DNA of 64,000 nucleotides from JBQTGK01 sp052400665 (GTDB lineage: Bacteria; Bacteroidota; Bacteroidia; Bacteroidales; Marinifilaceae). The stretch lies in NCBI GenBank assembly GCA_052400665.1, contig JBQTGK010000003.1, one strand, 5' to 3'. Numbering within the stretch: the stretch's first letter is position 1; the number at the start of each line of letters is the position of its first letter. The notes under the pieces are model-generated. The model saw only the letters and a program-made list of their open reading frames with translations, was not told where the DNA came from and did no database searches. Shown here piece by piece: positions 43,662-53,095 of the stretch. The position numbers and the translations under genes were made by a program.

Positions 43662-44501
43662 ATGAGCCTTAAATTAATGATAATTAAAATGAGTGTATCC
43701 TTTGATAATATAAAATTACTTACTAGTTATAAGAATTGTGAAGGTAAAATAAGTTTTTCGATATTTAAGAGCAAGAGCAGATCCTGGGTTCCATTTTTTG
43801 TTTATTTGCCTCCCAACTGGGATTATTCTAAAGAGTATCCTCTTGTTTTATTTATGCATGGTATGGGAGGCGACGAAACTACTTTTAATAAGTATGTGGA
43901 TGCCCAACAATTGAATAGTTGGATATTGGAAGGAAAGATAGAACCACTTGTAATTGCTGGGGTACGTGGTGATAACAATAGGGATAATGTGCAATGGCAT
44001 ACTAAGGAAAATCAAGAGTTACTGCTTGGTGATTCGTCTGGTGAATTTGTAGGTTTTTGTCAGCAAAATTTTAGGGCAGGAGTGAAATTTAATAGTATTT
44101 CATTGGAAGGACATTCTCGCGGAGCTGGTGGAGCTATTCATTACTATCTGAAAAAGCCGGGAATGTTTGCTTCGGTTGTGGCAATGGGATATGTTAGCGA
44201 TTATACTTTAGCAGAGAATTGTTTGCTGGCTAAAGAAAATTTAACAGATCTTAGAAAAGAAGCTAAAGTTTTAAGATTAGAAATTGGTACAGAAGATAGT
44301 TTTGTGCAAACTAAAAATAGAAAATGTATATTCGACTTGCATGAATATTTAAATAAGATCGAATTGGATCATGAATTTGAAGTTTTACATGGTGTAGAGC
44401 ATGGATTCGATACTTTTTGGAATTATTGTACTGATAATGGAATTATAAATGGTTTATCTCATTTAAAATTTCATGAGAAAGCACGAAAGAATCCTAAATA
44501 A
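43662..44501 (+). CDS. Alpha/beta hydrolase, putative esterase
   Basis: A 279-residue protein (ATG at 43662; 43677 and 43689 are other options). It shows the esterase/PHB-depolymerase-like order: FVYLPPNWDYSKEYPLVLF, the oxyanion HGMGGDE, the nucleophile Ser142 in EGHSRGAGG (Arg after Ser is unusual), an acid in GTEDSF and the catalytic His in GVEHGFDTFW. No convincing signal peptide with this start. Substrate unknown. A MORN-like protein gene follows after 48 bp on the same strand. Confidence 0.82.
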   Translation: MSLKLMIIKMSVSFDNIKLLTSYKNCEGKISFSIFKSKSRSWVPFFVYLPPNWDYSKEYPLVLFMHGMGGDETTFNKYVDAQQLNSWILEGKIEPLVIAGVRGDNNRDNVQWHTKENQELLLGDSSGEFVGFCQQNFRAGVKFNSISLEGHSRGAGGAIHYYLKKPGMFASVVAMGYVSDYTLAENCLLAKENLTDLRKEAKVLRLEIGTEDSFVQTKNRKCIFDLHEYLNKIELDHEFEVLHGVEHGFDTFWNYCTDNGIINGLSHLKFHEKARKNPK

Positions 44502-44549
44502 AATACAACTTTAGGAATAATTATTGTTACCATTACAAAAAATCATAAC

Positions 44550-45626
44550 ATGAAAGTATCCTATATTTTTTTATTGTTTCTGTTTCCTTTGTCGCTTTCA
44601 GCGCAGAAAACTGTTTATTTGAACGAAAAATGGCTTTCGGTTGATAAAGAGAATGCTACATATTACAGTATGATTTTTCCGGTGAAAGATGGACAGTTTC
44701 GAGTTAAAGATTATCAGTTAAATGGAACGATTTTATCCGAAACAAATTATGTTGCCGTGGCAGATAGTATTGACTGGAATAGATTGTACGAGGAAGGTTT
44801 TCAGAATTCGGCCATAGAGAATGGAGATTGTATCGAATATTATTTAACAGGTAGTAAAAAAAGGCAATTTAAATATCTTAAAGGTGTTCAGAATGGAGCA
44901 ATTAAAGAGTGGAACGAATCGGGGAATTTAATTCGCGAATTTAATGCAATAAATCACATTGCTAACGGAGCATATTTAGAATATTTTGATAATGGGATTA
45001 CCAGTTATTCAGTAAATTTTAAAAATGATAGTTTAAATGGTCCAGCAGTATATTATCATACCAATGGTAAAATATCGCAGGAAGGAATCTTTAAAAAAGG
45101 ATATAAAATTGGAAAATGGCGATATTGGAATGAGAAAGGAGAAGAGTTAGCCTCGGAAGTTTACAGAGAAAGCTTTTTTATTGCAGGGCCTGATATTACT
45201 CTAAATTTTCCCAAAGGATATTGGTGCTTAACAGATCAGTTTAAGGAAGAAGGTCAAATGAATTTTACTTTTGCAAGAAGAGGGACCAGCAAAGCAATAA
45301 AAACAGGTTTTACTCCTAACAGTATTCTTTCCCTGGAGTTTGTAGGAAAGGAGAGTAGTTTGGTAGATTATTCCTCTTTTCGCAGAAGAAGCTTATCGGT
45401 TGATATTAATAAAGTAATTACCAGAGAGCAAAATTTATTTTCATTGCCAAATTCGATGGGCTATTTGGGAACTTATTTAGACGATAATAAAGATAAACAT
45501 AGAGTAATTATAGTCCATTCCATTCAAAAAGGAATTGGAATTGAATTTATATTAGATACTCGGCAAGAAGATTATGAGAGTTTCAAGAAAGAAGCAGTTT
45601 ATATTCTACGATCGATGAAAAATTAG
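44550..45626 (+). CDS. Secreted MORN-variant (YwqK-like) repeat protein
   Basis: A 358-residue protein with signal peptide ending SLSAQ. Residues about 95-215 hold tandem MORN-variant/YwqK repeats of about 22 residues (GAIKEWNESGNLIREF, GAYLEYFDNGITSYSV, GPAVYYHTNGKISQEG, GKWRYWNEKGEELASE). The C-terminal 130 residues are unassigned. In Bacteroidota such proteins are often called toxin-antitoxin YwqK antitoxins without experimental support. Probably periplasmic or surface located; role unknown. Confidence 0.8.
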   Translation: MKVSYIFLLFLFPLSLSAQKTVYLNEKWLSVDKENATYYSMIFPVKDGQFRVKDYQLNGTILSETNYVAVADSIDWNRLYEEGFQNSAIENGDCIEYYLTGSKKRQFKYLKGVQNGAIKEWNESGNLIREFNAINHIANGAYLEYFDNGITSYSVNFKNDSLNGPAVYYHTNGKISQEGIFKKGYKIGKWRYWNEKGEELASEVYRESFFIAGPDITLNFPKGYWCLTDQFKEEGQMNFTFARRGTSKAIKTGFTPNSILSLEFVGKESSLVDYSSFRRRSLSVDINKVITREQNLFSLPNSMGYLGTYLDDNKDKHRVIIVHSIQKGIGIEFILDTRQEDYESFKKEAVYILRSMKN

Positions 45627-45633
45627 TATAAAC

Positions 45634-45665
45634 AAAAAAGACAGCTATTGCTGTCTTTTTTGTTT
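45634..45665. terminator. Bidirectional terminator between convergent genes
   Basis: AAAAAAGACAGC / GCTGTCTTTTTT with a TATT loop. Serves the MORN-like gene and the convergent lipoprotein gene, whose stop at 45664 it overlaps. Confidence 0.88.
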
Positions 45666-46425
45666 AATTTCCTAGTATTATTTTTCGAACCAGAGGTTCC
45701 GGATTCACAGAATCAACATCCATATTACAACCTATCTTAAAAATTAAACCATTGTACCAGGCATAGTATTGATACGAACCGGTAGACTCTTTATAGATGC
45801 GTTTTTCATCTTCGTTATAGTTGTAATAATCGAACATTCTTGGCCAAAAATTATCAATCGATTTTGGAAGGTAATACAATGATAATTCATCGGTGAGTTC
45901 GAGAATCTCATATTTTCTTTTTTCTAAATCTTCATCTAAATTGGCCAGATCATCTTCCGTCATGTTTTCGAAAGGATTTTCGGGGTATTGAGTAATGGAT
46001 ACAATAAAAAAATCCTGAAAGTTTGTATCGTAGCCTTCATCATTTTCTAAATAAGAAAATTGAATTTGAAAAACCAGTTTGTTAAATGCATTCCACGACG
46101 TAACAATATTCGATTCTATTGTAGCAGGAACAAAAGGAAGATCTGATGTTGAAATTAAACTAAATTTCTCTTTCATTTCGTTTGGAATCCTATTTAAACC
46201 TTCGGATAAATTTGTGGGAATATAAAACTGTACTTTCTCCCTTTCCTGTAATATATTAAAATCGTAATTATAGGTGTGATCGTAACCTATTACTTCGCTT
46301 AATCCGACTAGTAATTCCTGGTTCTGATCAATAAAACCGGTATGCTTTTCGCTTTCTGAGCAGGATATTATTCCTGTGAAAATCAATAAAATACAAAAAA
46401 AATTATAAGATTTTTTAATATTCAT
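45664..46425 (-). CDS. Hypothetical lipoprotein
   Basis: A 253-residue protein from the Met at 46425 (MNIKKSYNFF), which gives a good lipoprotein signal with lipobox GIISC. Upstream in-frame codons to 46467 (MFVLFMNEF) would bury the signal and are rejected. The mature part is acidic, rich in aromatic residues and predicted beta-strands; no known domain was recognised. Neighbours (MORN-like protein, M28 peptidase) do not reveal a function. Confidence 0.75.
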   Translation of the reverse strand: MNIKKSYNFFCILLIFTGIISCSESEKHTGFIDQNQELLVGLSEVIGYDHTYNYDFNILQEREKVQFYIPTNLSEGLNRIPNEMKEKFSLISTSDLPFVPATIESNIVTSWNAFNKLVFQIQFSYLENDEGYDTNFQDFFIVSITQYPENPFENMTEDDLANLDEDLEKRKYEILELTDELSLYYLPKSIDNFWPRMFDYYNYNEDEKRIYKESTGSYQYYAWYNGLIFKIGCNMDVDSVNPEPLVRKIILGN

Positions 46426-46561
46426 AATTATGGGTTTATAAAATTCATTCATGAACAATACAAACATACGTAAAAAAAGAATTTATGTTATGTTTTTTGT
46501 TTAATATTTAATAATAAACAATTGAAATTTCCCTTTAAAGGAGAATATAAACGCAGTCTTT

Positions 46562-48079
46562 TTATTTTTCACCTGCCAGTTCTAAGGCTGTTCGAAAGAT
46601 AAGGCTACAAGCTTTTTTTATCGATTCATAATTAATTTTATCGGCAGTATCACTTGTTTTGTGATAATCATTATGCATGCCATTAAAGTAAAAAATAGCT
46701 GGAATGTTCTGTTTTACAAAGGATGCCTGATCTGATGCAGAATATAGAAAATTGTTGGGGGTGTCAAACTTATAATCCAGATTTAAGCGTGGATAAGTAG
46801 CGTTAATACTATCGGATATCTTTTTGAATCTGGGATTTAAATCATTAGTTCCTAAAAGATAAATTGAATTGTTATCGGTATGCTCTTCAGATTTTCGTCC
46901 GAGCATATCGATATTTAAATTGGCTTTAATTTTTTGAATGGGAATTGTGTTTGTAGCCACAAAATATTTAGAGCCAAGTAAACCTTTTTCTTCTCCCGTA
47001 AAAGCAGCAAAAACGATACTTTTATCAAGTTTAAATCCCATGTCAACAGCTTCTTTAATTTTTCTGGCAATTTCAATTAATGCAGCTGTTCCGGAGGCAT
47101 TATCATTGGCTCCAAAATAAATTTTATTACCTTTGATACCCAAATGATCGTAATGAGCTGATATTACAATAAATTCATCTTTTTTGTTATTGCCTGGAAT
47201 GCAGGCTAATACATTTTCGGTAGGTATTTTTGAAAATTGTTCTGCAAATTTTAACTCAATAGAAATCTCAGAAGCAGCCTTATCACAATTAATGTTTTTA
47301 ATGGCACATTTTTTTAGATCTTTTAATTTAATTTGGAGTATTTCTGAAGCCATTTTTGCATCAATAGGTCCTTGTAGTGTACTTCTAACATTATTATACA
47401 TCGAATAATGTTTAGGATTTTTAATCGAATCGAAGGGGTTATTAACAGGGAATTTATCCGGATTTAATTTTAACCTATTGGAAAGAGCAGCTTGTTGTCT
47501 TTTTATTATACTTTGTATTTGATGTGGATTTTCGGGATTGCAGAAAAAGATTATTTTGCTTCCTGTTTCTCTTATTATATCGTTCGATTTCATTGCTCCA
47601 GCATATAAATTTCTTGTCACAAAAAGAACAGCCTTATTCGAAAAATCTTTACCTATATAGCTGCTATCTTGTGCAGTTCCTATAAATTCGAGTTTTAATT
47701 TTTCGTTGTGATAATCAGAAAATCCGGATAGCATAAAATGCTCATAATTTTTATAGATTTTATTGTTAAATATGATTTTAGCACATGGAACAAGTACCTT
47801 ATATACTTTGAAATTCTGAAAATAGCTTAAGCTATCTGAATTTAATTCTAAATTTGAAATATTGGCTTGTTTAAAGGCTTTGTAGATATACTCGGCAGCC
47901 CTTTTTTGACCCATTTTACCTGTTTCACGGCCTTCCATTTTTGCCGATGCAAGCTCTGTTAAATCCTGTTTAATATTATCTATTGATATTGTTTTTGATA
48001 GTTCGGTAATATTTACATTCTGACCTATTAATTGGACATTTATAAAAATGCAGAGAAAAAAAAATATCGCTCTATTCAT
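46562..48079 (-). CDS. M28 family zinc aminopeptidase, secreted
   Basis: A 505-residue protein with signal peptide (MNRAIFFFLCIFINVQLIGQ). A PA-like insert lies between about 130 and 280. The M28 core has HYDHLG (first zinc His and Asp), the bridging Asp in GANDNASGTAALIEIA, the catalytic Glu pair in FTGEEKGLLGS, NIDMLGR and the final His in GMHNDYHKTSDT. It removes N-terminal residues from peptides outside the inner membrane. Monocistronic. Confidence 0.93.
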   Translation of the reverse strand: MNRAIFFFLCIFINVQLIGQNVNITELSKTISIDNIKQDLTELASAKMEGRETGKMGQKRAAEYIYKAFKQANISNLELNSDSLSYFQNFKVYKVLVPCAKIIFNNKIYKNYEHFMLSGFSDYHNEKLKLEFIGTAQDSSYIGKDFSNKAVLFVTRNLYAGAMKSNDIIRETGSKIIFFCNPENPHQIQSIIKRQQAALSNRLKLNPDKFPVNNPFDSIKNPKHYSMYNNVRSTLQGPIDAKMASEILQIKLKDLKKCAIKNINCDKAASEISIELKFAEQFSKIPTENVLACIPGNNKKDEFIVISAHYDHLGIKGNKIYFGANDNASGTAALIEIARKIKEAVDMGFKLDKSIVFAAFTGEEKGLLGSKYFVATNTIPIQKIKANLNIDMLGRKSEEHTDNNSIYLLGTNDLNPRFKKISDSINATYPRLNLDYKFDTPNNFLYSASDQASFVKQNIPAIFYFNGMHNDYHKTSDTADKINYESIKKACSLIFRTALELAGEK

Positions 48080-48218
48080 AATCAGGAGAAATTAATAATG
48101 TGTTACAGTAAATTGAAATTAATAAATTTAATTGCTAATTGACAGTATTGAGTATTTTTTCTTTTCTACAGGAAATTTAGCAAGTTATATTTTATCTGCC
48201 TTTTATATAATAATATCG

Positions 48219-48226
48219 TAACTTTA
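48219..48226 (+). promoter_or_regulatory. -7 promoter box of pcm
   Basis: TAACTTTA, one mismatch to TAnnTTTG, 20 bp upstream of the ATG. Confidence 0.4.
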
Positions 48227-48246
48227 TAAAAAACCAAGATGTTTTT

Positions 48247-48966
48247 ATGGGTGCAAAATTGACCATCGGTTTATGGGTGATATTATTGGGTTTTGTATTT
48301 ACTCAGAGGCAGAAAAATAAAAATATGGATTTTGAGCAAAATCGCATAAACATGATTGCTGAACAGATTACATCGAGAGGAATAACAGATGTTGATATAA
48401 TAAAGGCAATGAAAAAGGTTGAACGACATTTATTTGTTCCTCTTGATTTGCAGGCTTATGCCTATAAAGATAGGCCTTTACCTATTGGTTATAATCAAAC
48501 CATTTCTCAACCCTATATTGTGGGTTTAATGTCACAATTAATAGATACTGATAAGCATGAGAAAATTTTAGAGGTTGGCACTGGATCGGGTTATCAGGCT
48601 GCGATTTTGGGAGAGTTATGCGGACAGGTTTATAGTATTGAGATTATAAAACCATTGCAAGATCGTGCTGCTCATATCTTAGATTCTATTGGTTATAAAA
48701 ATGTGCATGTTAAATGGGGTGATGGTTATTTGGGTTGGCCTGCCAAAGCTCCCTTCGATGCAATTATTGTTACTTGTTCGCCAAGAGAAATTCCAGAGCC
48801 ATTAATAGAGCAGTTGGCAGAGGGTGGCCGTATGGTAATTCCTGTTGGTTTAAATAAAGTAAAAAAGTTAGTATTGCTAAAAAAGAAAAATGGAAAAATT
48901 AACAAGCAAAATGTAATATCTGTTCGCTTTGTGCCTATGGTAGATGAAAAAGGAAATTCCTATTAA
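48247..48966 (+). CDS. pcm: Protein-L-isoaspartate O-methyltransferase, probably exported
   Basis: A 239-residue enzyme. Residues 28-239 are a complete PCMT: MIAEQITSRGITD, RHLFVPLDLQAYAYKDRPLPIG, SQPYIVGLM, the SAM-binding EVGTGSGYQAAIL and WPAKAPFDAIIVTCSP. It methylates damaged isoaspartyl residues for repair. Ahead of this is MGAKLTIGLWVILLGFVFTQ, a signal-anchor or signal peptide, suggesting action in the periplasm or at the membrane. If translation began at the Met at 48325 region (MDFEQN), the enzyme would be cytoplasmic. Confidence 0.92.
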   Translation: MGAKLTIGLWVILLGFVFTQRQKNKNMDFEQNRINMIAEQITSRGITDVDIIKAMKKVERHLFVPLDLQAYAYKDRPLPIGYNQTISQPYIVGLMSQLIDTDKHEKILEVGTGSGYQAAILGELCGQVYSIEIIKPLQDRAAHILDSIGYKNVHVKWGDGYLGWPAKAPFDAIIVTCSPREIPEPLIEQLAEGGRMVIPVGLNKVKKLVLLKKKNGKINKQNVISVRFVPMVDEKGNSY

Positions 48967-48999
48967 TCATTATTTTAAGCTAATTATTTTTTCTGTTAT

Positions 49000-49392
49000 T
49001 TATTCTTTTAGATAGGCTAAACTTCGTTCTAATCTTTTTTTTATTTCGTTGGCAAATGGCTGAAGATTTTCATTTTCTATTACATCAAAAGCAATGGTAG
49101 GATCCATAACAGAAATATCTACATATCCGTTATCTTGTTCAATAACTGTTACATTACAAGGCATCATTATGCCAATTTTATCTTCAACCTGAAAAGCTTT
49201 GTATGCAAAGGTAGGATTGCAAGCACCAAGAATACGATAGTTTTTAAAATCAACATCTAGCTTTTCTTTTAGGGTTGATTTTACATCAATTTCAGTTAAT
49301 ATACCAAATCCTTCTGTTTGTAAAGCTTTTGTAATAAGCTCTATAGCTTCGTTGAATTTATAATTTGTTCTAAGGCTTATGTAGTAGCTCAT
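49000..49392 (-). CDS. DUF302 domain protein
   Basis: A 130-residue protein matching DUF302: FNEAIELITKALQTEGFGILTEIDV, a central ILGACNPTFAYKA with its typical Cys-Asn-Pro, and MMPCNVTVIEQD. DUF302 proteins are small, alpha/beta, often beside redox or sulfur genes; function not established. The next gene upstream on the strand is a DoxX-like membrane protein 54 bp away. Confidence 0.9.
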   Translation of the reverse strand: MSYYISLRTNYKFNEAIELITKALQTEGFGILTEIDVKSTLKEKLDVDFKNYRILGACNPTFAYKAFQVEDKIGIMMPCNVTVIEQDNGYVDISVMDPTIAFDVIENENLQPFANEIKKRLERSLAYLKE

Positions 49393-49446
49393 GTGATTGA
49401 AATTTAGATTGATATAACTTGAGAAAAATATGATTTAAATACCGGA

Positions 49447-49947
49447 TTAAATATCCATGTCGAAACGTTTATCTTGCAGGCCTTTTCGGGGCGACATGTC
49501 ACATGCTTTAAATAAAACCCAAATTAAAAATAGATAAGCAAGAATTCTTATATAACCAAGAACGGGTTCATATTCCGGACCGAGGGGACCGTGAATATAT
49601 TTTGTTAACATGATAATACTTAGTGGAATAAACAAGACTAGCAAAATCATTAAAAAAATAGCTGCTTCGCGATGTACACGCCTGATTAATAAACCAACAC
49701 CGCATATAATTTGAATAAATCCTGAGATGGTTATTATATTATATGTCGATTTAAAGATAGAGGAGAATAAGTAGCTAAAAAACGAGGGGAGCATAATATG
49801 TAAGACACCAATAAGAATTGCTGCAATTCCAAATGAAAAACGTAAATGCTGATTTTTCGTAAATTGTCTCAGATGGGAATTAAATTTAGCAGTAAACCAA
49901 ATTATAATATATATGATAAATATGGTGCAAATGTAAAGCATAGGCAA
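49447..49947 (-). CDS. DoxX-like four-helix membrane protein
   Basis: A 166-residue protein with an N-terminal hydrophobic helix (about 2-18) and four more at about 38-58, 73-88, 93-112 and 128-146. The pattern GFIQIICGVGLLIRRVHREAAIFLMILLV resembles the core of DoxX/DUF417-like proteins (only the G-x2-CGVGLL-x-R core is indicative). Function unknown. Same strand as the DUF302 gene and possibly co-transcribed with it. Confidence 0.65.
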   Translation of the reverse strand: MPMLYICTIFIIYIIIWFTAKFNSHLRQFTKNQHLRFSFGIAAILIGVLHIMLPSFFSYLFSSIFKSTYNIITISGFIQIICGVGLLIRRVHREAAIFLMILLVLFIPLSIIMLTKYIHGPLGPEYEPVLGYIRILAYLFLIWVLFKACDMSPRKGLQDKRFDMDI

Positions 49948-50024
49948 TTGTTTTTAATTTTATTTTGGTTCTTATCAAGATACAAATTTGTTGCTCTGCT
50001 TGCAAATCAATAAGTCTGAAATAG

Positions 50025-50054
50025 AAAATGCCATATCTTAAGATATGGCATTTT
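50025..50054 (-). terminator. Terminator of BlaI-M56 operon (perfect palindrome)
   Basis: A 30-bp perfect palindrome with arms starting AAAATGCCATATCTT and no spacer, 18 bp beyond the M56 stop. T-rich flanks on both strands suggest a bidirectional terminator. Confidence 0.85.
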
Positions 50055-50072
50055 CTAATCGGAGGGCTCGAT

Positions 50073-52685
50073 TTATTTTTTCATTGTAATTACAATTACT
50101 CCATTTTTAGCTTTTTTGCCATATTTTTCAATTGCCATTTTTCCTTTATATACATTTACTGATTCAATATCGTCTTTATCGATTTTTTTGAGTTTTTTTT
50201 CACTTATATTTTTGCCGTTTAAGATATAAATAGGAGCATTTTTTCCGGCTTTACCTTTAATCTTAATAATATCTGTTTTTTCATTTTTAGATCTTATCAA
50301 TATAACTCCATTTTCTCCTTCTTTACCATATATGGCAGTTGCCGATTTATCTTTAAGAATATTTATGCTTTTAATTAATTCAGGGTCCATGTTATCCATA
50401 GATTTTAAATCAGTTTTTTTGCCATCGAGAATAAGCAAAGGATTCTCTGTTTTATTGTGCCAGATTTTGGTGCTAAACTCTCGAGAATCATCATCTTTCG
50501 ATTCTATAAAAATATCTTCATCTTCGTCATTTATTTTTTGAGTATACTTCCCTTTATACATAAAAAATCGATCAATATTATTTTCATTACTTGTATCCAA
50601 AGTTTTGTTGGCTAAATCTTTATCATTAACAATAAAAATTTGATGAGTAGAGTCTGATATTGATTTATGACTCCACTTTAAAATATCGGAATTTGATTTT
50701 TTATTGGAACCAGGCATACCAACTACTATTTTTGTTGTTGATTTGCTTATTTCAGTTTCATTATCAGGTTTTAATGTGACTATAATTACTCCATTTGCAG
50801 CTTCCTTACCATAAATATCAATTGCACTTTTATCTTTTAAAACCGTAATCTCTGATATTGTATTTGGATCTATAGATTTAAGGTAAACATACGATTGTTT
50901 TTCTCCATTAATAACACAAAGGGGCATTTTCGTAGTAGATTTCCTTATTTTTTTTTGAGAAAAATCGATAGAATCTTTAATGTTTCCATATCCTACAACT
51001 ATTATCTCATTGTTAGCAGATTTTTCATTTATCGAGCTTGATGATTTAGTAATTATTTCGATTACGCCATGTTTGCTTTCATCGCCATATTTAAGCTTTG
51101 CCGATTTATCTTTTATAACATTTATACTTGATATGTTATCGGGATTTACATTTTCTAAATATGAATAAGCTTGTTTTTTTCCATCCACAATAATAATAGG
51201 ATGTTTTTCGCTTAGGTCAGATTTAATAAAAATATTTGGAGAGATATGGTCAGAATCAGTATTTCCTTTTAACTGATTTTCTAATTGTTCCCGGTATTCC
51301 TGCGAGTTAATTGTTTTTAAACTTTTTTCCAGTTCTAACTCATTTTCTTTGCTTTCTTTTTGAGCTTTTTGAATGATTTTTATTTGCTCATTAATAATCT
51401 CATCGACTTTAATTTTTACATTTTCGTTGAAATCTAAAGAATCTTTAGATTTGTTTGTTTCTACATCACTGTGATAACGATCTTCGTGCGTGTTTATATC
51501 AACATCTAATTTAATTTCTGATTGATTTACAATTGTATCATTAAATTCATTTTTAATTTTACGATTGTTTAGAATTGCAAGCGTACTTTTTGGCGAATTT
51601 GCTTGTGAGTTTTCCATATCGATTATATTGATATTGGAATAGAATTGTTTTCCAGGAAATAGGTTTCCTGATACTGCGAAATTGGAAATAAAGATTAATC
51701 CTGTAAAAAGAAAAACAAATAACCCGCTTAAAAGATACTTTTCTAACTGTGTAGATTGCTTTGTTTTTGGGCGAAGAATTCTTTGTACACGATTTAAAAT
51801 ATTATCTTTTTTACCAGATAAACCCAATACCAATTCAAACCTTTTTTTTCTAATTGCTTCCATATTATTTAATGCTTTAATTAGGGTAAGTGATTCACCA
51901 CAAATCTTTACCGCAAGATCATCACATAAGTGTTCTCTTTCGGTATTAACCACTGAAGATAGCCACCAAACAACAGGATGATAAAAAAATAGTAATTCAA
52001 GAATACCTTGAATAAACTGAAATAAATAATCGTGACGTTTAATATGCGCCAACTCATGAGCTATAATAATTTCCAGCTGATTATGGGGAATTCCACTTAA
52101 CATGGAAACCGGCAATAATACAACGGGCTTAAAATATCCGATAAGGGAAGGAACCTGAACATAACCTGATTCCTTAAAAATAATTTTATTTTTTAATTTG
52201 AATTTTCTGATCAATTGTTCAGCAATTACCCTGGTTTTTGTGCAAACAGGATAAGCCAAATACTTTTTCATTTTTAGCGTTTTTAAATAACTAACTGTCA
52301 TTTGTAAGGATAATGCGCAAACGCCAATAATCCATACGTTTACCAGCAGAGGAATATAGTTGTCGATTTTTATATTTTTTAAACTCCAAACATCCGAATT
52401 GTTAGTTGAATTTAACAAGCGCAGCAGTAAATCTGATGAAATGACTGTGCCTGTATCACTAATGGGTACTGTTTTATAGGTATAATGAATAAATGTGATT
52501 AGCGAACTTAGAAAAATACATAATAAACCTAATGCAGATATTGCGTATCTTGTTTTAGCATTGTCTTTTGATACAAATCTGAATATCAAATAAATAATAA
52601 GTCCATATATTGCTATTTGCCAAACAGAGTGTAATAATGTCCATCCTGTTGCGATTACTAATTGTTGAAGTTCTATATTATTCAT
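50073..52685 (-). CDS. BlaR1-type M56 metallopeptidase with four plug-like repeats
   Basis: An 870-residue protein starting at the Met at 52685, where ATGAATAA overlaps the BlaI stop. Membrane helices lie at about 12-37, 48-68, 111-133 and 316-338. The M56 zinc motif HELAHIKRHD is at about 210-219, with the third ligand in NTEREHLCDD. After the last helix is a charged linker and coiled coil, then four repeats (about 495-547, 588-639, 749-801, 818-870) of the form P-[IL]-x-[IV]-[DN]-G-K ... IDPxxIxSIxVLKDKSAxxIYGKEGxNGVI, like the SusC/RagA plug. IIVVGYGNIKD between repeats 1 and 2 mimics the SusC N-terminal motif. By BlaR1 analogy it should cleave BlaI on sensing an envelope signal. Confidence 0.9.
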   Translation of the reverse strand: MNNIELQQLVIATGWTLLHSVWQIAIYGLIIYLIFRFVSKDNAKTRYAISALGLLCIFLSSLITFIHYTYKTVPISDTGTVISSDLLLRLLNSTNNSDVWSLKNIKIDNYIPLLVNVWIIGVCALSLQMTVSYLKTLKMKKYLAYPVCTKTRVIAEQLIRKFKLKNKIIFKESGYVQVPSLIGYFKPVVLLPVSMLSGIPHNQLEIIIAHELAHIKRHDYLFQFIQGILELLFFYHPVVWWLSSVVNTEREHLCDDLAVKICGESLTLIKALNNMEAIRKKRFELVLGLSGKKDNILNRVQRILRPKTKQSTQLEKYLLSGLFVFLFTGLIFISNFAVSGNLFPGKQFYSNINIIDMENSQANSPKSTLAILNNRKIKNEFNDTIVNQSEIKLDVDINTHEDRYHSDVETNKSKDSLDFNENVKIKVDEIINEQIKIIQKAQKESKENELELEKSLKTINSQEYREQLENQLKGNTDSDHISPNIFIKSDLSEKHPIIIVDGKKQAYSYLENVNPDNISSINVIKDKSAKLKYGDESKHGVIEIITKSSSSINEKSANNEIIVVGYGNIKDSIDFSQKKIRKSTTKMPLCVINGEKQSYVYLKSIDPNTISEITVLKDKSAIDIYGKEAANGVIIVTLKPDNETEISKSTTKIVVGMPGSNKKSNSDILKWSHKSISDSTHQIFIVNDKDLANKTLDTSNENNIDRFFMYKGKYTQKINDEDEDIFIESKDDDSREFSTKIWHNKTENPLLILDGKKTDLKSMDNMDPELIKSINILKDKSATAIYGKEGENGVILIRSKNEKTDIIKIKGKAGKNAPIYILNGKNISEKKLKKIDKDDIESVNVYKGKMAIEKYGKKAKNGVIVITMKK

Positions 52686-53076
52686 CGCTCTGTTTTGAAT
52701 TTGTATTTTCAATATTGTCTATTAATTCACGAATTTTATCAAGCTCTTCGGAACTACATTTCTTGTTTCCTAAAGCCTGAAGTACCATTCCCGAAGTAGA
52801 ACCGTGGAACAGAGTAGAGATGAATTTATCAATTAATTGATTTTTTGTTTCACTTTCTTCCACAATAGCCTCATAAATATGTGTTCGCGACTTTTTATCA
52901 CGTTGCAGCATATTTTTATCCGTCATAATTTGCATCACTTTTAGGGTGGTAGTGTAACCTACATCTCTTCCTGACTTTAATTTTTCGTTAACAAAACGAA
53001 CTGTAGACGGACCATAAGTCCATAAAACCTGTAAAATTTCAAGTTCTGCGTCGGTTGGCTTAATCTTCTTTGGCAT
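52678..53076 (-). CDS. BlaI/MecI-family repressor
   Basis: A 132-residue winged-helix repressor: ELEILQVLWTYGPSTVRFV, GYTTTLKVMQIMTDKNMLQRD (recognition helix region) and a C-terminal dimerisation/cleavage part. It is co-transcribed with, and overlaps by 8 bp, the M56 peptidase that presumably inactivates it. Three inverted repeats TACGA-N6-TCGTA lie in the 90 bp upstream and are the likely operators. Confidence 0.93.
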   Translation of the reverse strand: MPKKIKPTDAELEILQVLWTYGPSTVRFVNEKLKSGRDVGYTTTLKVMQIMTDKNMLQRDKKSRTHIYEAIVEESETKNQLIDKFISTLFHGSTSGMVLQALGNKKCSSEELDKIRELIDNIENTNSKQSDE

Positions 53077-53095
53077 TTTGTGGTGAATTCTTAAC

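Noticed and set aside
47184..47408. 74-codon plus-strand ORF inside the M28 peptidase gene
   Set aside because: Shadow frame of a well-supported gene.
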